Positions 46,506 through 56,209 of a stretch of DNA of 64,000 nt are shown here, piece after piece (position 1 is the first letter of the stretch; each line of letters opens with the position of its first letter). Source of the DNA: Symbiodinium natans (Eukaryota > Sar > Dinophyceae > Suessiales > Symbiodiniaceae); the NCBI GenBank assembly GCA_905221605.1, contig CAJNDS010001779.1, positions 1,082,646 through 1,146,645 of the forward strand, given 5' to 3'. Under the pieces are notes generated by a model. That model did no database searches and was not told where the DNA came from. It worked only from the letters and a program-made list of their open reading frames with translations. Position numbers and translations under genes: made by a program.

Positions 46506-47851
46506 TAATCGTCGTCGTTGTCGTCGTATTTGTATTCTCGTATTAGTGATACTTAAATGAAAAGTTATAAACCACTTCAAGAACACTTGAACACATACCA
46601 TCTCTGCTTATGTATTTGTTCACATATATATATGTATATATGAATACAATATTCATGATGCAAAGATCTCTTGGGTCTAATATCCTTGTGGCGGCAGGAT
46701 GGTCAATTTGGGTTAAATAATTCAATCGCCGCGCGGTAGGACGAGGGTGTACCTGCAGGAAGCCGGCCACACCGCTTCCACCCCCGTCCACGAGTTCATT
46801 TGAGAACTGATGCGACAGCGATTGAATGGGATTCGCGTAAAAGTATAGGTTAGCTATTTAAGTAGTAAAGGAAATTGAATGAAGAACTTACCTAGGCGAA
46901 CTTGAACAAACTTTCAAAAAACTCAAGGTATAAGCAAACCTAGTCTGATTTGGCGTTTCTGTTTTGTTTAATTAACGCATGTAATATTCTTGATCATTCG
47001 TATTAAGGTGATAATACATGAAGAACGCTGCATTTATGGTTTATGTATTACACCCTGCAGTTTTAATAATGCGGTTTCTAAAGTTCAGCCCTTGAATAAC
47101 TAAAAAATAAATAAAGTAAACCGGATTATTAAAACATTCCAGAACGTAAATAAAGTCAAAAACAAAGCTTTATATGTTGTTACAACTTTGCAAATTACTT
47201 CGGTATGCTTAGTTTCTAAAGCAAATTATCTAATATAGCAGTAGAATGAGTAAATGACCTAGCGGGTACTATACGCTTATAGCATTCTTATCAGAATAAG
47301 AAATGCTTTATGTTCTGTTTATAAACAAGTTAAATGTTGAAGTAAAACTCCAAGGTCACGTCGCAGTCTTTATACACTACAAGTTACTCGTAGTCATACG
47401 CACGGGCTACAACTACATCATAGTTCTCGGACTAACTTGTTCTGCAACTATAAAAAAAATGAGCACGTCAGTACATCTGCAGATGATTATTTTCTCATCA
47501 TTCCGAGACGCAAACATATCTGTTGCTACGTAACAAGCACTGCCTACGATTAAGTTTGCGTTATCGACTTGACGGCCAATAAGGTGAAGACCTCCAGCAG
47601 CAGACACCACGAAACGTATGCAGTGAACATTTCCGTTTCAGCACACGTCGACAGTGGCTCCCTAACTTTGCTTTGTAAACTGTACACAAATAAAGAATAA
47701 GGACTTTTGTACGCACGACTTGACAAGCTCTCGGCTTTGTTTTTTATGCCGAACGCAACCTGTACAGAAGTAGAGATTCTCATTCTATACACAAGGGCAA
47801 GAAAAAATGTTCTTTTACATAAGCTTAGCGTGCTTTCGTTAGTCATGAAAC
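46506..47851. other. AT-rich non-coding sequence beside the composite element
   Basis: No gene recognised. It is AT-rich with TATATA runs at 46622-46640. It lies 3' of the leftward transposase ORF and probably holds its 3' end and the element's left terminus, but I could not find an inverted repeat or target duplication by eye. Confidence 0.5.
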
Positions 47852-49309
47852 TCATTTTTTCTTGCCCTTGACCCCAGAACTTCGCAGAGTGTGTTTGCGA
47901 GTAACACGGATCGGAGTCTTCCGACTACGTGTGCGCTTAGTCGCAGGTCGCTTAGCGACGTACCCCCTGACTAAGCTAGTCTCTTCTTCACGAGCAGCAG
48001 CTAGAGGAAGCAAGGCCTTGGTTTGCCTCCCCGGCTTATTCTGCTGAGAGCACCATGAGTTCCACTCCTCCTCAGTCCAGATGGACGTGTTCAACGCTCG
48101 GCCGAGCAGCACAGTCTCCGTGACGATGTGCGTCAGAGGATGATGAGTAGCAAGATGATGCGCTAGTAGTTTGATGAAGCGATAGTATCGCAGCTTTAAC
48201 GCAAGCGTTGACCTGTGTAGTGTGTTTGTACTCCTCGACCACGAGTTGATCTCGGCGTGCAGGGCCTCATTGCTCGATGTGCCGCTAGGAAGGAAATGCA
48301 GGTGTTCTCTTGGCATGGTGTGCCGAGCTCTGATATTATTGAAGAGCCATTCGATTCTATCCGGCGCACAGGCCGACCAGAGAATCTTAAAGATCTCCTT
48401 GTTGGGCCCTGCAGCCTTGCGCTTCACCTCGTGCGCGAATCTGGAACACACCGCAGCGATGTGCATGATGAATTCCAGCCTGTGAAGAAAGGGCTTGTCG
48501 CACTCGATGACATCCAGGATCTCGTCGGCGTCGCGCTGAGGCATGCTCATCGACCAAATCATGTCCCTACACATCACCTCCGCATCGTCCAGCGCACGGG
48601 ACATGTCGCCGTGATAGAACGTGAACCACGACGTCCTGTCGATAGAGTGATCCACTGCGCATGTTTTTTTCAAGATTCTTCTCAGCGTTTTCGGGCCAGG
48701 CGTCCGCTTGTTCCAGTGGCCATATTCATAAACTATGGCTAAGTGTACTGGGTCAAGCATGAGGGTCTTCAAACGAGGACACAGCCGCTTGAGATCATTG
48801 TACATTTTCGCTGAGGGACAATCAGTGGCGACGTACAGGATTGACCCAAGCTGCTGGTGACTGAAGCCCTCATCAAGCGCTGAGACGATGTCCTCCGACT
48901 TCTCCGACTGCAAAGGATGAAGAAGAAGAACAGCGCCCGACCTCCCTCTCACAGTCAGTAATCGCTTCCACGCAACATCGTCGCCAAAGGGTGCTTCATT
49001 TCGAACGCTGGAAGAGGCTCTGTAGGAAGCTTGTCCCTTCAACTTGAGACAAATTTTGAGTGTTGCATCCATGCTAATGCAGTTCCACTCGCCGCTCTCC
49101 TCTAGATGAGTCGTCATTGCACGCAGCTTCGCATTGTAAGAAGGCGACATGGTAATGTCTTCAAGAATCGGCAGCCAGTGTCTGACATCCGACGGAAGCA
49201 ATGTGGAGATCTTGTTACCGGACTCCCTCGCAGCGATGTGACATCGCGGCCAGATGCTTCTCACCTTAGGATGCGCAACCAGGGATGCATCTTCTCGTGT
49301 AAAGTTTCT
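47852..49309 (-). CDS. DDE-type transposase with basic C-terminus
   Basis: The frame is open from just after a TGA at 49312-49310. No ATG lies near the start; the first start-like codon is a GTG at 49264, from which residues are numbered. Candidate catalytic residues: D66 (ISMDATLK), D148 (YVATDCPSAK) and E333 (GTSSNEALHAEIN), with a conserved-looking LDPVHL at 170-175. This order and the NEALH context fit a MULE/Zisupton-like DDE transposase fold. The tail (about 435-470) is Lys/Arg-rich, suggesting nuclear targeting or DNA binding. The missing start and the shared frame with the upstream ORF suggest this is the C-terminal part of a larger protein. It would cut and join the element's ends. 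Confidence 0.65.
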   Translation of the reverse strand, partial: RNFTREDASLVAHPKVRSIWPRCHIAARESGNKISTLLPSDVRHWLPILEDITMSPSYNAKLRAMTTHLEESGEWNCISMDATLKICLKLKGQASYRASSSVRNEAPFGDDVAWKRLLTVRGRSGAVLLLHPLQSEKSEDIVSALDEGFSHQQLGSILYVATDCPSAKMYNDLKRLCPRLKTLMLDPVHLAIVYEYGHWNKRTPGPKTLRRILKKTCAVDHSIDRTSWFTFYHGDMSRALDDAEVMCRDMIWSMSMPQRDADEILDVIECDKPFLHRLEFIMHIAAVCSRFAHEVKRKAAGPNKEIFKILWSACAPDRIEWLFNNIRARHTMPREHLHFLPSGTSSNEALHAEINSWSRSTNTLHRSTLALKLRYYRFIKLLAHHLATHHPLTHIVTETVLLGRALNTSIWTEEEWNSWCSQQNKPGRQTKALLPLAAAREEETSLVRGYVAKRPATKRTRSRKTPIRVTRKHTLRSSGVKGKKK

Positions 49310-49312
49310 TCA

Positions 49313-52300
49313 CTAGACGTGAAACTCATTTAAATAATGTGCTGAGTCAAACAAGTTCTCCTGCGCATGACTCATGATCATTTCTCGCAGAAGAAGATCA
49401 GCAAACGTGCGCGTGTAGTAGAGATTGCGAACTCTTCTGGCGTGAATAGTGTCACCAATGGCCGCCACGTTCACATACGCAGGTCCGCTCCCATCGAACA
49501 CCAGTCGAATCTGCTTGTCGATGTTGTTGATGCTGTGTGGCAGCGGCGGCTCGATCATGTTGCGCAGCAACGCAGCGCTTTCACGCAGCAATGCTTGCGG
49601 AACCGCCTGCGACGAAGCAGCATGATCATAGAGAGCCAAGACGACCTTGACCTGCTTCGTCCCTGCTGCAATGAACTGTCGCTCGGCGCAGTGGTACTTC
49701 GCGACGTGGGTTCGAAGATATCGCAAGCAAGCGAAAGAACGAAATGGACAAAAGGGACATCCTCTTCTGCCATCCACTTTAAGATAACTCGAGCGTAAAT
49801 TTTCCGTCACCTCCTGTACTTCTTTCTTCATGTACTCCAAGATGTTGTCGGAGACAAAAGGACAACCTTCCGAGTCGAACTCAATTCTTGAAGCTGACAA
49901 GGACGGCAGCATGTCGCCTTCGTCATCCGATTGGTCACTGCTAGCTCCTGCCAGGATGTCCAACAAAACGTCCGCATGCGTGTGAAGCGATTCCTGCGAC
50001 TGTCTCTGCCAGTAGGAAACAACGGTGATGCAGTCCACAGCAGAGGCCACTGCTTCCTTGAAGTTGTCCGTTGTTAGTTTGAAGCTTTCTCTGCCGTCAA
50101 GGATTGAAACGAAGTCTCTGTTGGGACTGAATTTCACTGCGACGCAATGAGGACGACCACTTGCTTCGGAATGAAGCATGAAGCACTCAACGTGGTCAGG
50201 CGGAAGCCCGACTGCGCAGTTCAGGTCCGCCTTGTTCATACTGACTGCGCTGCGATAGGATCTGCATCCTCTCTCCAAAGCTTCCTTGTTTTCTTTCGAC
50301 TCGATGCTTTGAAGAGAAGTCGCAATAGTAGTGCGCAGGAGCGGCGCCACGTGCCAGAGCGCGCAGGGAATGCAATTGCCTGGCTGTACGCACGCGTCCG
50401 GCACTGAGTCGCTCCGAGGAAGCGCGCTGCCGCATTGCCGCATGGCAGTGAATGCATCTTTCGACTGCTTCTCAACGATCTTGACCTTGAAGTCAAGTTT
50501 CTCTTCAATCTCTTTCTCGCAAGCAAGACAATATTCATTCATGTTTGTAATTGAGCATTTGGAAATTCTGAGGCCATCGAAATGCAGAGATAGGTGGGAT
50601 GGAGTTGGCGTGGTTGTTCGCAAAACAAACTCGGACCAGCACTGAAGAATGCGATCCTCAACTGCTTGCCACATCAAGGAGAATATTGTAGAAGAAGGAA
50701 ATTTCTTGGCTTTCACGTCCTTCAGACTCATGTAGTCGGCATAGAGCAGGTTGCATGCCATCCAGCGAAGGTACAGGGAAAGCTTCTGCACCTTTTGCAC
50801 GTCCACATTGTCTTTCAATGTGTTCGGCGCTCGCCCGCCATTCAGAAGCGTGTTGACCAGTTCTTTTCCTTCGCTTCGACATAAGTTCAGTTTCTCAATG
50901 AACTCGTCACGTCTGTGAGCGAGTTCGTACAGCATTTCGCTGAGGTCCGTCGGCAGCGGCGGAACAGGGTTCAACTTCTGGACGATCTGGCACGTCAGAC
51001 TCAGACAGCAGTTTTGTATGTCCAAATCTGCAGAATGCCCGTCCAGAACATGTAATTGAAGTCTGCGGGACATTGACTGCGCGCTTCCGAGTCCACCGTA
51101 GCGTCGAGACTTGACGCTGTAGGCAGGCTGAGCAGAGTAACGATATGTAATTTGCTTCGACGTCAAAGCTGCGGCAGGCGCCTGGGAATCTTCCAGACAA
51201 TGTTGTGGTTCTTGCAAAGAGTCCTTGTCCCTCAAACGTCTTCTCTTGGGCACATTGACGTCGTCGCGTTGGGAAGCGACACCGTGGAGCACGCTGAGGA
51301 TGCTGCCTTCGTGATCCTTTAGCTTTTCCATAGCACTTCCATGCGCTCGCAAGGCATCTGCTTGGTCGGACTGCTTGCGACCTTTCTTGTTCTCGCCTGT
51401 CAAGCTTGTGCACATGCTGCCGTGATATTTCTGCAAGCATTCTACGTTGCTTTTGCGAGAGGCATGCGCAAAGGCATATTGTCGCAGGTTGTGCAGATTA
51501 TGCTGCTCCTCGAAAAGCATTCTGGCATCGTCTGCAGCTGCGACAGAGATTATCTCGTCGAAATTCTTCGAGAAGGTCATGAATGGAAAGTATACTCCTG
51601 GCTTCGCCTTGCTGGTCTTGTGTCTCACTATTCCGGATCGCAGCACGCTTCTCGGTTCTACCTCGTCCCACAACTTGTCTTTGGGTACATTTGGAACGTT
51701 GACGTTCTTGAAGGGCAGCTTCTTGAACTCATAGTAGGACATCAACTCCGTGCCGGCTTCCAGCATCACGTCGAGCAAGTGATTCCGCAAATTGTCCCAT
51801 TCGCTGCATTGCTCTTCTCGATGTTTTTGACTTTCTGCATCCGCCTCCAGCAGATTCGCGAAGCCTAGGCCATGTTCATCTTGTACTCGACGTTGTCGGA
51901 CTGGTATGCCGCAGGCACCTCTCATAGTGTCCTCGGTGAGATACTGATCTCCTCCGTTGCAGTAGTCTTCTATAAATTGGTAGCAGGCCTCGCAGCCATT
52001 CTCCCGCTCGAACACCCACTGGCACCGATGTCCGGCAATTGATGCCTGAGACAACTGCAAAAACTTGTTCAGACTGGGATCGGCTGCAAAAATACCGTCT
52101 TCTTCATGGTCCGGGTAGTGCAGTAAGAATTTTGAATGGACGAAGCGAGCCTTAGCTTTCCATACGAAGGCTCGTCGGAACATTGAATGGAAATTGCTGA
52201 TGTTGACGCCGGAGAAGGTCATCATTCTGTTGAGCTCCAAGCGCTTCCAGCCGACTATGTGGAACATACGTGTAGTATATCCATAGGGCTTGCGGCCCAT

Positions 52301-53119
52301 GATGCCGTCTGCCGACATGGTCTTCTTGAATAAGTCGATGTGCAGTTTTTTACTGCTTTCGGGCGCTTCCTGTCCCGTTATAATGAAGCACTTGGCGAAG
52401 GACTCCACCTGCTTTCTCAGCTCTTCATCCAAGTGCCAGATGTTGGGATCAAAAAATGAGTGGTTGTGCTTGTACATCTCCGAAAGATGTAACGAGTAAA
52501 GGCTTTGTCCGACGCCGCCCGGAGATATGCCAATGAAACATCTATCGATGTTGAGGCCTCGCTTCGCTAGCGCGATGGCAGCCTGGAAGCATTGGAACAC
52601 CTGAAAATTACACCAGAACGTTTGCTGGTAAAATTTCTGCAGGCGGTCGACGTTCGCTTGGAGAACGGGGTCCAGTAGAGAATGTGGAATATGGACATAA
52701 CAGTTGTTCTCGGGACCTTTCTTGACGACCTCGATGTGATGAGCGGCGTTGGGGTGGTCGTACCTGAAGCAGATGTCGTTGTAACAAACTGCAGGTTTTC
52801 GTTTGTGCTCCGTCTCGCACCACTCCACAATCAGGGAGATCAGGCGTGTTTGCATCAGCTCGTGCCGCAGCACGTGGCAGATTTTCCACGCCTTGTCCGC
52901 TAAGTTGTTCGTCCAAGACTCCTCTTTCGGCGGGTCGTCAACGCCAGTTGGTTCCTCCTCTGGCGCACTGTCCAGACGGCGCACAGGCGCACTTCGAGTT
53001 TTCTTTCTAGCTGCATCCCTGCAATTCTCGAGAAAGACAGTTTCGCTGAGAAAGTTCTGACTATCACTGACAATAGCAGCAGCGATGCCGACGTCCGTTC
53101 TTGGCACACTGTCCTTCAT
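49313..53119 (-). CDS. Multidomain transposon protein: P-loop helicase-like, palm-like, protease-like, C2H2 (1268 aa)
   Basis: From ATG 53119. P-loop: ISPGGVGQS at 198-206, with Gln where Lys is usual, then FIITGQEAPE (245-254) as Walker-B position and YGYTTRM (279-285). The layout suggests an SF3/D5-like helicase. Palm-like: SADLDIQNC about 696-704, KELVNTLLNGG about 752-762 and HFDG 846-849 resemble polymerase motifs A, B and C. Protease-like: QPGNCIPCALWH (912-923), RPHCVAV (989-995) and LDG (1007-1009) fit a Cys-His-Asp papain-type arrangement. C2H2: C1121, C1124, H1138, H1143. The last 120 residues look like the N-terminal part of the transposase that follows. The frame is open upstream of the ATG to about 53228. 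Confidence 0.6.
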   Translation of the reverse strand: MKDSVPRTDVGIAAAIVSDSQNFLSETVFLENCRDAARKKTRSAPVRRLDSAPEEEPTGVDDPPKEESWTNNLADKAWKICHVLRHELMQTRLISLIVEWCETEHKRKPAVCYNDICFRYDHPNAAHHIEVVKKGPENNCYVHIPHSLLDPVLQANVDRLQKFYQQTFWCNFQVFQCFQAAIALAKRGLNIDRCFIGISPGGVGQSLYSLHLSEMYKHNHSFFDPNIWHLDEELRKQVESFAKCFIITGQEAPESSKKLHIDLFKKTMSADGIMGRKPYGYTTRMFHIVGWKRLELNRMMTFSGVNISNFHSMFRRAFVWKAKARFVHSKFLLHYPDHEEDGIFAADPSLNKFLQLSQASIAGHRCQWVFERENGCEACYQFIEDYCNGGDQYLTEDTMRGACGIPVRQRRVQDEHGLGFANLLEADAESQKHREEQCSEWDNLRNHLLDVMLEAGTELMSYYEFKKLPFKNVNVPNVPKDKLWDEVEPRSVLRSGIVRHKTSKAKPGVYFPFMTFSKNFDEIISVAAADDARMLFEEQHNLHNLRQYAFAHASRKSNVECLQKYHGSMCTSLTGENKKGRKQSDQADALRAHGSAMEKLKDHEGSILSVLHGVASQRDDVNVPKRRRLRDKDSLQEPQHCLEDSQAPAAALTSKQITYRYSAQPAYSVKSRRYGGLGSAQSMSRRLQLHVLDGHSADLDIQNCCLSLTCQIVQKLNPVPPLPTDLSEMLYELAHRRDEFIEKLNLCRSEGKELVNTLLNGGRAPNTLKDNVDVQKVQKLSLYLRWMACNLLYADYMSLKDVKAKKFPSSTIFSLMWQAVEDRILQCWSEFVLRTTTPTPSHLSLHFDGLRISKCSITNMNEYCLACEKEIEEKLDFKVKIVEKQSKDAFTAMRQCGSALPRSDSVPDACVQPGNCIPCALWHVAPLLRTTIATSLQSIESKENKEALERGCRSYRSAVSMNKADLNCAVGLPPDHVECFMLHSEASGRPHCVAVKFSPNRDFVSILDGRESFKLTTDNFKEAVASAVDCITVVSYWQRQSQESLHTHADVLLDILAGASSDQSDDEGDMLPSLSASRIEFDSEGCPFVSDNILEYMKKEVQEVTENLRSSYLKVDGRRGCPFCPFRSFACLRYLRTHVAKYHCAERQFIAAGTKQVKVVLALYDHAASSQAVPQALLRESAALLRNMIEPPLPHSINNIDKQIRLVFDGSGPAYVNVAAIGDTIHARRVRNLYYTRTFADLLLREMIMSHAQENLFDSAHYLNEFHV

Positions 53120-53228
53120 TCGGCGGAAAATGCCTTCTAGCGCAGTGAAGAAATGCGAGATCCTGTGCAGGACAGCTTCCGGTGGAATGCCACCAAATGG
53201 AACAAAAGAGCCATCGTCATTGTAAATT

Positions 53229-54841
53229 TTAAATATTCAGAAAACCATCGTGAACTCTGATGTGCCTCTCGCCCTCCACAAGCCACAAAAAGGCTGCAGC
53301 ATCGGCAAGCATGAGCTTGTCAGAAACATTTTTCTCAGATAAATACCTGGCCGCCATGATGAGACGTCTGAGCTCGTCCGAGACTGTCGGGAGCGCTGCC
53401 ATCAGCTCGGCCAGAGAATCCTGAGTCCTGCGGACGATTTCGACACGGTCGTGCTTGACATCCGGAGGATACCTGGTCAGCACGTTGGCGATTGCGCTAT
53501 GGGATGTTTCGAAGAATTTGTTGAATTGCTCCACGTGTGTGTCGGCTCCAGGCTGCAATCTGCGCTTCTTGGCTCCTGCAGGGACATCTGGCAGGGACTG
53601 TTCCAGAATAAGATGCAAGGCTTCGGCGATTTCCTCTCCAAACGGGTCTTCATTGCCGCCTGCTCCCGAAAGCTGAACCTCAAAAGGAACTGTAGGCGGT
53701 ATCTCCTGAGCTGCAGTCATCTGCTCTGCCTCCGTTGCTGTTGCCAGCAGGGTCTGTCGTCTGGACTCCATGATCTTGTCTATCGACTTCTGCAGATCAG
53801 GTACCTCGTCGACGAATCCTTCAGGAAGATAGTTTGGATGTACGCAAACCACCAACATCCTGGAAACCTTGATGTCATAATACTTTTCGAGGATCCAGCG
53901 ATAAGCATTGAGTTGAAGGCGGTACTGCTCGCCTTGACAGTCCGGCACGTGTTCGATGGGTTTTTTCATGGTCCTTCCGTAAGCATTGTACTTGTCTCGC
54001 AGTTTCTCACTTCGCTTCCAATCAACCAGAATGAAGTCGTCGCTGTTTTTCCTTTTCAGCACGACGTCGATGGACCCTGCGACGTCTTCCTCCGGCGCAT
54101 GGATGGCCCACTCCGTTCTGAAAATCTCCACAGGTCCCATGTTGCCTAGGATCCCAATAGCTGCGTTAAGCTCGCCGCGCATGCAGCCGGGCAGGATTTC
54201 ATACCCGTTGAGTAGATGCTCCAGCATAGAGTGCATCCACGTGCCAGAGTTCGCGGCTTCCTCTTTCTTCTTCTGCCACATGGCTTCGATCTCGTTGTCG
54301 TGCAGCATGAGATGTGACATAAACTCTTCCCAATGTTGAAGTTCATCTCGACTCTTGGCAAAGAGACTGCAGATTTCCTCTACATCTGGCTGAGCTTGTC
54401 TCAATTGTTCATACAGATCTGCTTGGTAAAAGAAATCTTGACCAATAAGCATGGAAGAAATGAGTTTGAAGTCTGCATCTGGCGCCACGTACAGGCTTCT
54501 CGGCCAGTTACGACCATTCTTCATTTTGCCGATGGCATCTGCTGCATCAAAGTAGGCAGTAAATTCGTGAAGGAGAGACGTGACCTCAGTTTTACCAGGT
54601 CAGGTAAATGCATAAGTGTACGTGTTACTGCTGCATATTGAGCTCTGCATAAGTATCTACGAGTGCTTAAGTCCAGATAAAGCTTGGCAACGCTGCATCC
54701 AACCGGCTCATCCTTGTAGAAGTAGGTGTGTCCAGCTGATTCGAATCGCAGAAATGAATCTGTCGGATGTGGATTGATTTCAGCAAGTTCGGTGCAGGGA
54801 CGCAAGAGTGCTGTGGTCGCAGTGGACGGATCCCTGGCCAT
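53229..54841 (-). CDS. PD-(D/E)XK nuclease, two exons (~501 aa)
   Basis: Exon 1 is 54841-54692 (ATG, 50 codons, ending after a HTYFYKDEPVGCS stretch). The intron is 54691-54585 (107 nt, GT...AG). Exon 2 is 54584-53229, resuming with VTSLLHEFTAYFDA. The junction restores the His-x-Tyr ... Ser-Val-Thr pattern common at the N-terminus of such nucleases. Core motifs, numbered from the Met at 54524: H98 (GTWMHSM), E138, D153 (AGSID), D168-x-K170 (LVDWKRS), and Q204-x3-Y208 (RLQLNAY), a RecB/Cas4-like arrangement. It should cut DNA. The end (TAA, 53231-53229) falls inside the open start of the next ORF. Confidence 0.8.
54585..54691 (-). other. Intron of 107 nt in the nuclease gene
   Basis: Begins GTTGCC and ends ACTGAG. 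Exon borders are TGCAGC and GTCACG, both phase 0. Removing it converts a frame-broken N-terminus into a continuous nuclease. Shows that the locus has been spliced at some time. Confidence 0.65.
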
Positions 54842-55384
54842 CAGGCCGGAACGCGTGGGGCGTTGCGTGTAACTGTGCCAACGATGGAGTCCAGCGGAGC
54901 AGCCCAGCTTCCTGAGGCAGAAACGATCATGTGTTTGCAGAGCGCAAAGGTACCACTCTCACATGCTTGCACGCGGTTTTCCCGCTACGGAGTGAAGCCT
55001 CCTGGAACAGATTCGTTGACGTCCATCGTGTCGTCGCCGTCCTTTTATGATGAACATATTCTTTGAAGTAACTCGCTTGTTTATCTTGCAGTCACGTAAA
55101 AAGAAATCATGGGCGAGAAGCCGATCCACCGAGGCTATCCACGTAGTCCATATCCTCGTAAGTTGGTGCCTGCATAACAGTTACTCAGTCCCGTGGGACA
55201 CATTCAGTCGTGTAGCACAGTGCAGCATCAGGAACACATCTCACAACAGTACGCTAAATGTTAAACTGCAACAACAACATAGGTGTAGCACTGTAGAGCC
55301 TCATCCATGGTCGGAACTTGCTCTCGATGCAGTGCATCTTCTTGGTGTCCGACAGCGGTGTCATCCTAGCGCTTCGACACACTG
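54842..55384. other. Intergenic region between nuclease and zinc-finger genes
   Basis: About 540 bases with short open frames on the plus strand but no recognised domain. It probably holds the trans-splice acceptor and 5' leader of the nuclease gene and may hold the element's right end. Confidence 0.4.
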
Positions 55385-56209
55385 TCAGAAGCATGCATGT
55401 GCCGATTGCGTTGTTGCACTGCACGCAAAGAGTGTTCCTATATCATCAAGGCAAGCGTCATTGCGAACACCCTCTCGGGCTTGCGAACGCTCCACATGTT
55501 CGTGAGCTAGGAGGACGTGCATTTGATGCGCGTAGCCGAGTGCCGCATGGCGCCATTGCCGAGCATCTGCAAAGTCTCTCGGATGTCCTAGTCCCTGAAG
55601 AATGTTTCTGCGACGCGACGACAGCTTCCTGGCTTCGTGATGAAGAAAATGTAGAAGCACGATGTCTTGCTTCTGGTGTAAAAGGTCAATGATGTTCCGG
55701 GATCTAAACATCACCTGCTCCCATTGTCTTTTGCTTAGGCGCGCCCTCTGTGAAGGATCTGGCAGAAGACGCACAGCCAAAGGAAACTCACGAAGTAGTT
55801 CTTCGTGTAGGCGCATGACGCTCGCAACCACACCAGTGCATTTGGAATGTGAGGAATTTCTCCAGTGTCCTGCAGCGTAAAATTCTGTAGCATCAGCGTA
55901 TGGCGACTGCGTCGGATCTGCTCTGCCGACACCAGGCGTGGTCTCCAGGTTATTCTGCCGAAGCGTCGCAGCGTCGCTTCCACCTAAGAAGTCCTGCAGT
56001 TGCGTAGGACAGCAAGGACAGAGGCGAGTAGGATGCTGCGTGACATGTCCGTTGCAGACCCAAGAGTTGCAAAGGTCGCACACGCGCCACCTGTTGGTCG
56101 CCAGAGAATACGTTCTGCTGCATATCGCGCATTTAACTGCCGTTCTCTCTGGCAGACGTGATGGCCAAGTACGGGGGCGCAAGAGGTCCACCAAGATTGC
56201 GCCGGTCAC
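55385..56209 (-). CDS. Cys/His zinc-finger protein (274 aa frame)
   Basis: Near the N-terminus a cluster CAIC...CDLC...CNGH...CPCC (residues about 27-69) gives a RING- or treble-clef-like pattern of CxxC pairs with a His. The remainder is Arg/His-rich with helical segments and no known domain. The frame starts with GTG and overlaps the end of the DDE ORF by 77 bases in another frame. It may be a separate gene or the C-terminal part of the transposase protein reached by a frameshift or splice. Confidence 0.5.
   Translation of the reverse strand: MTGAILVDLLRPRTWPSRLPERTAVKCAICSRTYSLATNRWRVCDLCNSWVCNGHVTQHPTRLCPCCPTQLQDFLGGSDAATLRQNNLETTPGVGRADPTQSPYADATEFYAAGHWRNSSHSKCTGVVASVMRLHEELLREFPLAVRLLPDPSQRARLSKRQWEQVMFRSRNIIDLLHQKQDIVLLHFLHHEARKLSSRRRNILQGLGHPRDFADARQWRHAALGYAHQMHVLLAHEHVERSQAREGVRNDACLDDIGTLFACSATTQSAHACF

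Larger units (their letters stand above)
47852..54841 (-). mobile_element. Large composite transposon: nuclease-helicase-protease-DDE transposase
   Basis: Three consecutive leftward ORFs (54841-53229, 53119-49313, 49309-47852) are separated by almost nothing. ORF 1 has a PD-(D/E)XK nuclease. ORF 2 has a P-loop, polymerase-like, protease-like and C2H2-finger series. ORF 3 has a DDE transposase. ORFs 2 and 3 share a frame, parted only by TAG TGA; ORF 1 overlaps the open start of ORF 2 in a +1 frame. The simplest reading is one ancestral polyprotein of roughly 2,300 residues that has since been interrupted, or is expressed by recoding. I know no named transposon family with this exact order; ends were not located. 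Confidence 0.6.

Noticed and set aside
46506-55384. Terminal inverted repeats for the composite transposon
   Set aside because: I compared the flanks by eye and found no convincing inverted match or target duplication, so no ends are claimed.
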